Assembly: GCA_017621815.1 (NCBI GenBank)
Contig: JAGASK010000029.1
Location: 175,239-239,238, forward strand
DNA: 64,000 bases
DNA from: Lachnospiraceae bacterium
GTDB taxonomy: Bacteria > Bacillota > Clostridia > Lachnospirales > Lachnospiraceae
Reading direction: 5' to 3'
Below the pieces are notes generated by a model that ran no database searches, was not told the origin of the DNA, and saw nothing but the letters and a program-made list of their open reading frames with translations. Both the position numbers and the translations under genes were made by a program. Shown here piece after piece: positions 42,507-49,615 of the stretch. How positions within the stretch are numbered: position 1 is the first letter of the stretch; each line of letters opens with the position of its first letter.

Positions 42507-44084
42507 TTAACCAAGTAAAGACAAAACTCCCTGATTACTCTGGTTTGCCTGAGCAAGCATAGCCTGACCTGCCTGTGCCAGAATATTGTTGTTTGAATAT
42601 TTTACCATTTCAGTAGCCATATCAGTATCACGAATCTGGCTTTCTGCGCTTGTAGTATTCTCAACTACATTGTCCAGATTACTGATAGTATGCTCTAAAC
42701 GATTCTGAATTGCACCAAGTGAAGATCTCTGATCAGATACCTTATTTAATGCCGCCTTAATAGTTTCTATGGCATTTAATGCATTAGTATCATCCTCACC
42801 GTCTACTTTTAATCCATTTACACCAAGTGTTGCAGCACTCATAGATTTAATATCCAGCGTAATTTGATTATTAGCGGTTGCATCTGCTCCTACGTGAAGT
42901 TTCAAGGTCAAAGCACCAACTTCAAATCGATCAGTACTGTCCACAAAGGTATCTACATCCTCCTGTCCTGCAGGTTTGTGCGCAGTTACTCCTTCTCCCG
43001 TCTTTAAGTATAAACCGGCATCCGGATCCAGTTTGCCATTATTGTCAATGTATTTATCCAGTCCATTAGCCGCAATTTCATTACCATCCTTATCAACAAA
43101 CTGAACCTTGCTCTTCACTGTATAATCAGAAAGCGCAACAGCATCACTCGATGCACCAAGCTTCACATTTGCTAATGATGAATAATACTTAGATATAGCT
43201 GTAGCATCGGAGCCAATATCTGTGCCGCTTGCCACTTTACCGTCTGAACTATACACATCCTTGGTAGTCAGGTAATGAGCAGCCGTTTCCGCAACACTTG
43301 TTGCCAAAACCATCTCACTGTCAACGATGCCCGTCCCTGCTGTAGCAGTGTAATACTCTTTTGAGGAATCGTATTCTGTTCCGGAAGCAACTGCATAGAA
43401 CTTATCTCCGTCTTTCGTATAATACTTATCTGCCGCCGTAATCACATTCTTAGATGCCACAAAATCAGCAGAATCACTGCTTGCAATTGTCATACCTGCC
43501 TGTACACCTGTGCTGTCACTATAATAATTCATTGTGGTATCTACAGCCTTCAAAGAAGTACCCTTATCCAGTGTCTTTACTTCCGTTCCAACTAGATAGT
43601 AAAGATCCTGTTTGATAACATCACCTTCTTTATACTTAAAATTAATATCCTTTACCTCTGCGTTTTCATCACCTTTAAGCAGATAAATTTCATTAAACTT
43701 GGTTGTTTCTGATACACGGTCAATTTCTGTTACCAGCTGATCAATCTCAGCCTGTATTGCATCACGGTCAGATTCTGAATTGGTACTGTTTGCTGCCTTA
43801 ACTGCCAGCTCGTTCATTCTCTGAAGCATATCCTGTACTTCATTTAATGCACCTTCTGCTGTCTGCACTGCGGAAATACCATCCTGTGCATTTGCGGAAG
43901 CCTGTGTCAGGCCTCTAATCTGCTTTCTCATCTTTTCACTGATGGAAAGACCTGCCGCATCATCTGCCGCACGGTTGATTTTATAACCGCTTGAAAGTTT
44001 TTCTGTGGACTTAGCCTGTGTTTTTGTGTTGACACCTAACATTCTGTTAGAGTTCATTGCTGTAAGATTGTGTTGTACTACCAT
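42507..44084 (-). CDS. fliC: Flagellin 2
   Basis: A 525-residue flagellin. D0/D1 ends match flagellin 1 almost residue for residue ([16 protein letters not shown] and the final QGVLSLLG), while the centre (about residues 145-450) is different and longer, rich in Ser, Thr, Asp and Tyr-Tyr pairs (for example [13 protein letters not shown]), which suits glycosylation. It has its own sigma-28-type promoter and CsrA-target-like leader. csrA-2 lies upstream and two glycosyltransferase genes downstream. Confidence 0.96.
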   Translation of the reverse strand: MVVQHNLTAMNSNRMLGVNTKTQAKSTEKLSSGYKINRAADDAAGLSISEKMRKQIRGLTQASANAQDGISAVQTAEGALNEVQDMLQRMNELAVKAANSTNSESDRDAIQAEIDQLVTEIDRVSETTKFNEIYLLKGDENAEVKDINFKYKEGDVIKQDLYYLVGTEVKTLDKGTSLKAVDTTMNYYSDSTGVQAGMTIASSDSADFVASKNVITAADKYYTKDGDKFYAVASGTEYDSSKEYYTATAGTGIVDSEMVLATSVAETAAHYLTTKDVYSSDGKVASGTDIGSDATAISKYYSSLANVKLGASSDAVALSDYTVKSKVQFVDKDGNEIAANGLDKYIDNNGKLDPDAGLYLKTGEGVTAHKPAGQEDVDTFVDSTDRFEVGALTLKLHVGADATANNQITLDIKSMSAATLGVNGLKVDGEDDTNALNAIETIKAALNKVSDQRSSLGAIQNRLEHTISNLDNVVENTTSAESQIRDTDMATEMVKYSNNNILAQAGQAMLAQANQSNQGVLSLLG

Positions 44085-44091
44085 AAATTTA

Positions 44092-44124
44092 CCTCCTTGT
44101 ACCCTTGCGCAATTCCGTTTGCGC
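44092..44124 (-). promoter_or_regulatory. CsrA-target-like hairpin and Shine-Dalgarno of flagellin 2
   Basis: On the minus strand GCGCAA-ACGGAA-TTGCGC (44107-44124) is a perfect 6-bp stem whose loop holds GGA. The second GGA is in AAGGAGG ahead of the start. In flagellin 1 the basal pair is changed, but stem and loop are kept. Confidence 0.68.
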
Positions 44125-44203
44125 CGGTTTTGTTTATTTAGTTTTTGAATTCATTCCACGCTTTATCGCAGGAACCTTCCCGATCTGCTTTGTAAATCGG
44201 GAA

Positions 44204-44229
44204 ATATCGAACAGCTTTGCTGTTCTTTA
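44204..44229 (-). promoter_or_regulatory. Sigma-28-type promoter of flagellin 2
   Basis: On the minus strand TAAA (44226-44229), 14-bp spacer, TTCGATAT (44204-44211), with the same spacer dyad as flagellin 1. Confidence 0.77.
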
Positions 44230-44316
44230 TAGTAACCGGAAACCAAAAGACCTTTGAAAACGGGCCCGGCTTCCAAACTGCTTAAAGCCTCCGGCTATTA
44301 TCATGAAAATGAAATA

Positions 44317-44592
44317 TTACGGCTCCAGATTTCCGTGGGTGATAATCACGCGGGAACTCTTTTTTCTAAGATACTTTGCATCCGTTTCAGGCTCTGCATA
44401 ATACTTCGGAAGCTTAGCCTTCTCTTCCAGATCAGTAATCTTATTTTCCAGTACTGTACTTCTGACAATATTCACATCCTTGGGAGCATCCACCATAATA
44501 CGCAGATGATTTTTAGTTCCTCCCAAAAATACGATTTTAATATTGTCATTAATCATCAGATATTCTTCTGTGCTTACTGTCAGCCTTAACAT
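44317..44592 (-). CDS. csrA: CsrA-like translational regulator 2, with C-terminal extension
   Basis: 91 residues, the same as csrA-1 except Leu for Pro near residue 54 and His for Arg near 86. It keeps the CsrA core (residues 1-55) and the basic 35-residue tail. AAGGAGG precedes the ATG. It lies upstream of flagellin 2 and 52 bp from repeat IRL-2. As for csrA-1, no promoter is visible in the fixed DNA upstream, so expression should depend on what the invertible segment presents. The leader sequences of the two csrA genes are closely alike. Confidence 0.85.
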   Translation of the reverse strand: MLRLTVSTEEYLMINDNIKIVFLGGTKNHLRIMVDAPKDVNIVRSTVLENKITDLEEKAKLPKYYAEPETDAKYLRKKSSRVIITHGNLEP

Positions 44593-44644
44593 AAAAAACC
44601 TCCTTGTTTTGCCGCTGCTTACGCCGTGCCGCCCTGCTTCTTAA

Positions 44645-44673
44645 ATGAAACAATTTATAATCAAATGTTGCAT
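44645..44673. repeat. Inverted repeat IRL-2 of invertible segment 2
   Basis: A 29-bp site: arm ATGAAACA, core with TTATAATCAA, arm TGTTGCAT. Its reverse complement lies at 46613-46641 with 27 of 29 matches. The arms resemble those of segment 1, but the core differs. Confidence 0.9.
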
Positions 44674-44696
44674 TTTTATAAAAGGAAGGAGAAACT

Positions 44697-45281
44697 ATGA
44701 GCACAACACAACCTATCAGAGACCCTCAGCTTTTGAAGGATTTTAAAGACTACTACCTGCACCGCTCACCAAATATCAGAAATTATGCTTTATGCATTCT
44801 GGGGTTAAATACCGCCCTGAGGATTACAGATATGCTGAATCTTAAATGGAAGGATATTTACCGGTTTGACAAGGCCGCCTTTCGTCCGCACCTTACAATC
44901 AAAGAAAAAAAGACAGGAAAACAAAACACTGTTGCCTTAAACCAAGCCGTTACGGACACTATGTCACTTCTTTTTTCCAGCCAGCCTGCCGCTCCCTGCG
45001 AAAACGGTTATATCTTCGTCAGCAGAAACGGAAATAATTGTCCTTTAAGCAGATATCAGGCTTACAGGATTATCAGGGAAGCAGCTTCAAATCTTGGAAT
45101 GCAGCAGCATATCAGTTGTCATTCCCTTAGGAAAACCTTTGGATATTATGCCTGGAAGCAAGGCACCGCTCCCGCAATGCTTATGACAATCTTTAATCAT
45201 TCTTCTTATCAAATTACCAAGCGTTATCTTGGAATTGAACAGGATGATAAAGATAAAGTATTTTTAAATATTTCCCTTTGA
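44697..45281 (+). CDS. FimB-like tyrosine recombinase 2
   Basis: A 194-residue catalytic-domain-only recombinase, clearly paralogous to recombinase 1 (same MSTTQPIR start, CHSLRKTFGY and NHSSYQITKRYL blocks). Arg42, the KKTGK Lys, His-x-x-Arg, His and the Tyr nucleophile are all present. GGAAGGAGA precedes the ATG. The central regions differ more, which fits recognition of a different repeat core. Predicted to invert segment 2. Confidence 0.92.
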   Translation: MSTTQPIRDPQLLKDFKDYYLHRSPNIRNYALCILGLNTALRITDMLNLKWKDIYRFDKAAFRPHLTIKEKKTGKQNTVALNQAVTDTMSLLFSSQPAAPCENGYIFVSRNGNNCPLSRYQAYRIIREAASNLGMQQHISCHSLRKTFGYYAWKQGTAPAMLMTIFNHSSYQITKRYLGIEQDDKDKVFLNISL

Positions 45282-45392
45282 CCACACCTGAGCGGTTATA
45301 TGATTTTGTCCGTGTTTTGTGGGATAAACGTAAAATAATTATTGAATTTATGACAATTACATGTTACGATATGTTCAAAGCAAATGATTTCT

Positions 45393-45443
45393 ATAAGCGA
45401 AAGCTTATTTAGCGGCATTGCCGCATCTCACAGAACATTCTGT
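45393..45443. repeat. Three consecutive small hairpins
   Basis: ATAAGC-GAAA-GCTTAT, GCGGC-ATT-GCCGC and ACAGAA-CA-TTCTGT stand in a row in the 287-bp gap upstream of the Rpn gene. They could be a structured leader; the rest of the gap shows no gene. Confidence 0.5.
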
Positions 45444-45568
45444 TCGTACTTCTTTGAAATCCTGCTTTTAAAAATCCAATTAATAAAAAAGCAGGAAGAT
45501 GAGAACAGATACGGCTATTGCCGACAAAGGTTTTTCCATACATTTTCCTGCAGTAAGGAGGAAAACAT

Positions 45569-46513
45569 ATGGAAAACGAAACAGTAACAATGCTGGAAAA
45601 CCTGAATCTTGTGGACAGATTTCTCTTTGACGAGACCATGGAAAACAGGGAGGCTTATGAAGCGGCAGTCAGCATCCTGCTCGAAAATGAAACAAAGTTA
45701 TTGGACAAATCCGAGACAGAAAAAGAGTTCAGGATTTCGCCGCAGCTCCGGGAAGTCAGGCTGGATGTGGTCAGCATGGACAGCGGCAAAAAGATTTATT
45801 ACACGGAAATGCAGCAGAAAAATACCGGAAATCTCAGGAAAAGGAGCCGTTATTATCAGGCTCACATAGATGTATCACTGTTGGAGCCGGGAAGCAGGGA
45901 TTTCAATACACTGAATGACAGCTGTTTTATCTTGATAGCGCCCTTTGACATTTTCGGGAAGGGACTGTGCCGTTATACCTTTGAGGGAACCTGCAGGGAG
46001 TGCCCGGGATTAAAACTTGGGGATGGTGCAATCCGAATCTTTATCAACACCAGGGGAAAAAACAGGACTGATTTTTCAGAAGAGTTCCTGGACTTTATAG
46101 ACTATGTAACAAATTCTTCCGCAGAAATAGCAAGCAGAACAAAAAGCAAAAAAATCAAGCTGATCCACAAACAGGTACAAAAGATAAAAAAATCAGAAAA
46201 GATGGGGGTAAAGTATATGCAGAGGTGGGAAGAACTGGCAGAGGCAAGAGATGAAGGACTTGCCGAAGGCCGCAGCAAAGGACTTGCCGAAGGTCGCAGT
46301 GAAGGACTTGCTAAGGGTCGCAGTGAAGGCGAGGAACGAAAACTGATTAAACTGATTTGCAAAAAACTCTGTAAAGGAAAACCAATGGAAGAAATCGCAG
46401 AGGATTTGGAAGAAGAACTTGAAGAAATTGAGCGAATCTGTAAGGCAGCAAAAGACTTTGAGCCTGATTATGATTGTGACAGGATTTATGCGAGGCTGCA
46501 CGAAAAACAGTAG
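45569..46513 (+). CDS. Rpn family recombination-promoting nuclease / PD-(D/E)XK protein
   Basis: A 314-residue protein of the Rpn/PDDEXK transposase-like family. The catalytic core is at residues about 65-90 (RLDVVSMD, then YYTEMQQK, giving D and ExQ). A Gly/Ala/Glu/Arg repeat tract (EGLAEGRSKGLAEGR, about 225-255) leads to a C-terminal helical region. GGAGG precedes ATG 45569. It is the cargo of invertible segment 2 and lies downstream of recombinase 2. Whether it assists recombination or is a passenger is unknown. Confidence 0.88.
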   Translation: MENETVTMLENLNLVDRFLFDETMENREAYEAAVSILLENETKLLDKSETEKEFRISPQLREVRLDVVSMDSGKKIYYTEMQQKNTGNLRKRSRYYQAHIDVSLLEPGSRDFNTLNDSCFILIAPFDIFGKGLCRYTFEGTCRECPGLKLGDGAIRIFINTRGKNRTDFSEEFLDFIDYVTNSSAEIASRTKSKKIKLIHKQVQKIKKSEKMGVKYMQRWEELAEARDEGLAEGRSKGLAEGRSEGLAKGRSEGEERKLIKLICKKLCKGKPMEEIAEDLEEELEEIERICKAAKDFEPDYDCDRIYARLHEKQ

Positions 46514-46567
46514 AAGTCACTCTTCGCAGACTCTTTTTAATTTTTTTAGATTTTTTTGAATCAGCTA

Positions 46568-46594
46568 TTAAGTAATTCAAAAAGAGTCCGATAT
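46568..46594 (+). promoter_or_regulatory. Outward sigma-28-type promoter in segment 2
   Basis: TTAA (46568-46571; one change from TAAA), 15 bp, TCCGATAT (46587-46594). It points right, into IRR-2 and away from csrA-2. It matches the promoter at 39873 in position, spacing and direction. Confidence 0.78.
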
Positions 46595-46604
46595 ATATAA
46601 CAAG

Positions 46605-46649
46605 AAACAGCAATGCAACATTTGATTATAATTTGTTGCATTGCTGTTT
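46605..46649. terminator. Terminator hairpin built on repeat IRR-2
   Basis: A perfect 16-bp stem: the repeat arms extended by AAACAGCA inside the segment and TGCTGTTT outside it, ending in a T run. It would stop rightward transcripts from the promoter at 46568 in the present orientation. Confidence 0.8.
46613..46641. repeat. Inverted repeat IRR-2 of invertible segment 2
   Basis: A 29-bp site, reverse complement of IRL-2 with two mismatches (at site positions 4 and 10). Confidence 0.9.
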
Positions 46650-46737
46650 TTATATATTTCCTATATCATTTATTATTATACATCCATAACAAAAGTATTT
46701 AGGGGCAATTTCACAGAAACATGATTTTTACGAACTT

Positions 46738-46751
46738 CCCATTGTCATGAA
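46738..46751. repeat. Degenerate copy of the TTTCTATTGTCATGAA motif
   Basis: CCATTGTCATGAAT lies at the 3' end of the TauE-like gene. Confidence 0.45.
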
Positions 46752-47519
46752 TTAAATATAATTTACAACTAAAATCACAACTCCAAGCACTGCCAGAATA
46801 ACACCGGTAGCGCGATTCAATGTAATGGCGGAAGCCTTGTTTGCAAATCTTGCTGCAATTCTTGCCCAAAGCAGCGTAAAAACAACACACAAAATGAGAA
46901 GAACCGCATCCGGTGCACCGCCGATAATGAAATGGGATACAGAACCGGTAAATGCTGTAAATGCCATAATAAACACACTGGTTCCCACTGCTGTTTTCAG
47001 TTCATAGCCCAGCACGCTTGTTAAAATGAGAAGCATCATCATTCCGCCTCCTGCGCCCACAAAACCGCAGATAAATCCTACGAGGCAGCCACAGATAATC
47101 GATTGTATGACTCTCTTTCTGGCGGAAACCTGATTCATGGCTTCCTTAGTAGTCATTACCGGTTTTACAATAAACTTAATACCCAGAAGCAATGTCATTA
47201 CAGTAGAGAACCCTTCCATAGTCTGATTCGGAACAAGGCTGGATACATAGCTTCCCACCATGGTAAATATCAGCACAGATACCATCATAACCAACCCGTT
47301 TCTGATATCAAGATTTTTATTTTTGCCATATGTATAAGCAGACACTGCACTTGCCAGCACATCAGATGCCAGCGCAATTCCTACCGCTTCATAAGCCGGC
47401 ACGCCTAAAAAAGTAATCAGCATGGGAGAAATTACAGCTGCCGCACTCATTCCCGCAAATCCTGTTCCAAGCCCGGCTCCCATTCCCGCTATAAAACAAA
47501 CAATCAACTCCATCAACAT
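46752..47519 (-). CDS. TauE/SafE family (TSUP) permease
   Basis: A 255-residue membrane protein with about eight membrane segments and the two-fold repeat of TSUP permeases (GLGTGFAGMSAAAV near residue 16, FICGFVGAGGGMMM near 150). Members export or import sulfite, sulfoacetate or other organic anions; the substrate cannot be told. GAGGCGG precedes the ATG. If the sigma-28-type promoter of segment 2 reads past its terminator it would run antisense to this gene. Confidence 0.87.
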   Translation of the reverse strand: MLMELIVCFIAGMGAGLGTGFAGMSAAAVISPMLITFLGVPAYEAVGIALASDVLASAVSAYTYGKNKNLDIRNGLVMMVSVLIFTMVGSYVSSLVPNQTMEGFSTVMTLLLGIKFIVKPVMTTKEAMNQVSARKRVIQSIICGCLVGFICGFVGAGGGMMMLLILTSVLGYELKTAVGTSVFIMAFTAFTGSVSHFIIGGAPDAVLLILCVVFTLLWARIAARFANKASAITLNRATGVILAVLGVVILVVNYI

Positions 47520-47655
47520 TTTAAAACCGCCTCTTTCTTTTTCTTTATCCGAGAAATTTTGCTATAAAGCTTATCATACTACTTTTATTTTTCTATTGTA
47601 ACAATATTTCTTATTCTTAATAAACTGTTTCCATTTTTTACAAAGTATTTATAAA

Positions 47656-47684
47656 TTGACAACTCTGTTAATATGCTATATCAT
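47656..47684 (+). promoter_or_regulatory. Promoter of the DUF5684 gene
   Basis: TTGACA (47656-47661), 17 bp, TATCAT (47679-47684). Confidence 0.65.
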
Positions 47685-47723
47685 GGTTTTTATAGTTTAT
47701 AAATTTTTAATAAAAAATTTATA

Positions 47724-47750
47724 CTTAATGAACTTCTAACGTTCATTAAG
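47724..47750. promoter_or_regulatory. 10-bp perfect inverted repeat in the 5' leader
   Basis: CTTAATGAAC and GTTCATTAAG with a 7-base centre, between the promoter and the ribosome site of the DUF5684 gene. An operator or an mRNA hairpin are both possible. Confidence 0.5.
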
Positions 47751-47783
47751 GCATACATTTCTAATGAAGGGAGGAATTTATCC

Positions 47784-48167
47784 ATGGAAGGAAGTTATGA
47801 TGCTGTCTATACAGCTGTAGGCGCAGGAGTTTCCGCTGTTTATTCCATTATCGTTTTGGTTATTGCTGTTTTAACATTAGTAGCAATGTGGAAAATTTTC
47901 ACCAAAGCGGGTAAACCGGGATGGGCTTGCCTGGTTCCTTTTTACAACATGTACTGCATGTATGACATTGCATGGGGCAACGGATGGTTATTTTTACTTA
48001 CATTCATTCCCTGTGTAAATTTTGTAGTGGGAATCATGATGCTGTTTAAACTTGCCAAGGCTTTCGGTCAGGGAACCGGTTTCGGATTTGGTCTTTTATT
48101 CTTAAATACCATTTTCGTGCTGATTCTCGGTTTTGGTAATGCCGAATACATAGGACCCCAGCAGTAG
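47784..48167 (+). CDS. DUF5684 family membrane protein
   Basis: A 127-residue protein with three or four membrane segments and the DUF5684 pattern: WKIFTKAGKPGWACLVPFYNMYCM in the middle and a C-terminal hydrophobic pair. GGAGG precedes ATG 47784. It is monocistronic, with its own promoter and terminator. No biochemical role is known; similar domains occur next to signal peptidases. Confidence 0.82.
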   Translation: MEGSYDAVYTAVGAGVSAVYSIIVLVIAVLTLVAMWKIFTKAGKPGWACLVPFYNMYCMYDIAWGNGWLFLLTFIPCVNFVVGIMMLFKLAKAFGQGTGFGFGLLFLNTIFVLILGFGNAEYIGPQQ

Positions 48168-48171
48168 AAAG

Positions 48172-48202
48172 CACGCTCTGCGAGCTTTCTATTGTCACGA
48201 AT
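48172..48202. repeat. Stem-loop copy of the TTTCTATTGTCATGAA family
   Basis: AGAAAGCACGC and GCGAGCTTTCT pair, followed by ATTGTCACGAATAA; it runs into the terminator at 48203. Confidence 0.55.
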
Positions 48203-48233
48203 AAAAGGATGCACAGCTTGCTGTGCATCCTTT
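48203..48233. terminator. Bidirectional terminator
   Basis: AAAGGATGCACAGC and GCTGTGCATCCTTT form a 14-bp stem between the DUF5684 gene and the convergent cyclase gene. Confidence 0.9.
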
Positions 48234-48268
48234 ATCCATTGCAACAAAAGGTCTGTAAATCGTGCTTT

Positions 48269-49591
48269 CTATTGCATTTTTCCGGCATAATATCTCCGTT
48301 TATTCTCGTACATCTTATTATCTGCTTCCGACAAAAGCTTATCCATATCCTCAATACTTTCTGAACGCCATACACATCCCAGCGCCATCAGTGCTGAATT
48401 TTCCTGCATGTCCTGCTTCAGGGCTTCAGCCCTCGCAAGCAGTTCTTCTTCCCTAATCCCGGCACATAAAACAAGAAATTCGTCTCCGCCGATACGGAAT
48501 AAAGAATAATCTCCGTATTTTCTTTTCAGGCATTCGCAGGCCCGAAGCAGCAGGTCATCACCTGCCTGATGTCCCTGAGTATCATTTACCTTTTTCAGAC
48601 CCATTACATCGCAGTACAAAATTCCTATACTGTTTTCCTGGCGCATCTCGGAAATATAGGCATTCATTGCATGTCTGTTGCCTATTCCCGTCAGCTGGTC
48701 AAGATAACTTAAGCTTGCCAGCCGCTTAACCAAATCCCGTCTTCTGAGCAATGAGACAATAAAATGTCCCATAATCTGAAACATAGTTGAGATATGATTC
48801 AATAATTCACCGGGCGGATTGTCCACACCATAAAAACCAATAATCTTCTTATCATTGACAAGAGGGCTTACCACAAGTGTCCGGATATTCTGAGGCTGCA
48901 GATATTCATATACTACCGGGTCAATTTTCCTGATGGCTTCCAGTTCCTTTATTATAACATTTTCGTTATTCCGAAATCTTTGATACCATGGCTCCACTAC
49001 CTCATAGGCCACATTCTGGAGATTATCCTTCTGCGGTTCAACATCATTTGCACACCACTCGTATGTATTGTTGTGAATACCTTGATTTGTCCCTTCAAAA
49101 ATATAGACTCTTTCACTTTTAAGCGCATGCCCCAGATATTCAAGAAGAATTTTAATGGATTCTTCCGGAGTGGGAGCCGACAAAGCAATCTTTAACCCCT
49201 CGTTAATCATGGCTTCATTATCGGAAAATTCCCGAATTGTCTTGCTTTGCTGCTCCTGAATACTCATATCGATGGCTATCTCCATCCGGAATCTTTTGCC
49301 TTCATCCATCACCATGGTATCTTTCAGACCATATGTTTTACCAAGAACCGGATTATAGTACTGCCATTCTTCAAAATATCCCTGCCTCAGGCTCCTGTTA
49401 TTGCAAATGGCACAAGGGCAGGAACAGCCCTGCAGTACCTCATAGCATTTCTTTCCTTTAAACTCGCTGTCTGAGGAATATCCATATACCTCCCTTGCCT
49501 TACTGTTCATATAAATCAGTTCATAGCTGTCCATATCAGCGGTATAAACTATTTCATTTAAATTCTCATAAAATTCCCAGATTTTTTCCAT
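48269..49591 (-). CDS. Diguanylate cyclase with PAS and GAF-like domains
   Basis: A 440-residue soluble protein predicted to make cyclic di-GMP from GTP. An N-terminal PAS domain (residues about 5-110) holds a Cys cluster (CSCPCAICNN) that might bind metal or redox cofactor. A GAF-like domain follows (about 135-270) and a C-terminal GGDEF domain (about 280-440) with intact FRIGGDEFLVL. ATG 49591 follows AGGGG. Cyclic di-GMP commonly opposes motility, which fits a genome with flagellins, but a direct link is inference. Confidence 0.9.
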   Translation of the reverse strand: MEKIWEFYENLNEIVYTADMDSYELIYMNSKAREVYGYSSDSEFKGKKCYEVLQGCSCPCAICNNRSLRQGYFEEWQYYNPVLGKTYGLKDTMVMDEGKRFRMEIAIDMSIQEQQSKTIREFSDNEAMINEGLKIALSAPTPEESIKILLEYLGHALKSERVYIFEGTNQGIHNNTYEWCANDVEPQKDNLQNVAYEVVEPWYQRFRNNENVIIKELEAIRKIDPVVYEYLQPQNIRTLVVSPLVNDKKIIGFYGVDNPPGELLNHISTMFQIMGHFIVSLLRRRDLVKRLASLSYLDQLTGIGNRHAMNAYISEMRQENSIGILYCDVMGLKKVNDTQGHQAGDDLLLRACECLKRKYGDYSLFRIGGDEFLVLCAGIREEELLARAEALKQDMQENSALMALGCVWRSESIEDMDKLLSEADNKMYENKRRYYAGKMQ

Positions 49592-49615
49592 ACTAAGTCC
49601 CCTGTGACGCAAAAA

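Larger units (their letters stand above)
44645..46641. mobile_element. Invertible DNA segment 2 (recombinase + Rpn nuclease + sigma-28 promoter)
   Basis: A 2.0-kb segment with the same plan as segment 1: inverted 29-bp ends, a tyrosine recombinase starting just inside the left end, one cargo gene (Rpn-family nuclease) and an outward sigma-28-type promoter just inside the right end. It lies beside csrA-2 and flagellin 2. In the present orientation the promoter points away from csrA-2. Two independent examples of the same layout make chance unlikely; inversion is inferred. Confidence 0.8.

Noticed and set aside
42419-42556. N-terminal extension of glycosyltransferase 1
   Set aside because: The extra 46 residues overlap the flagellin 2 end and its terminator; a ribosome site fits ATG 42418.
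38124-46641. Recombinase segments read as integrated transposons or genomic islands
   Set aside because: The flanking sites are inverted, not direct, repeats, no target duplication is visible, and the small recombinases resemble invertases.
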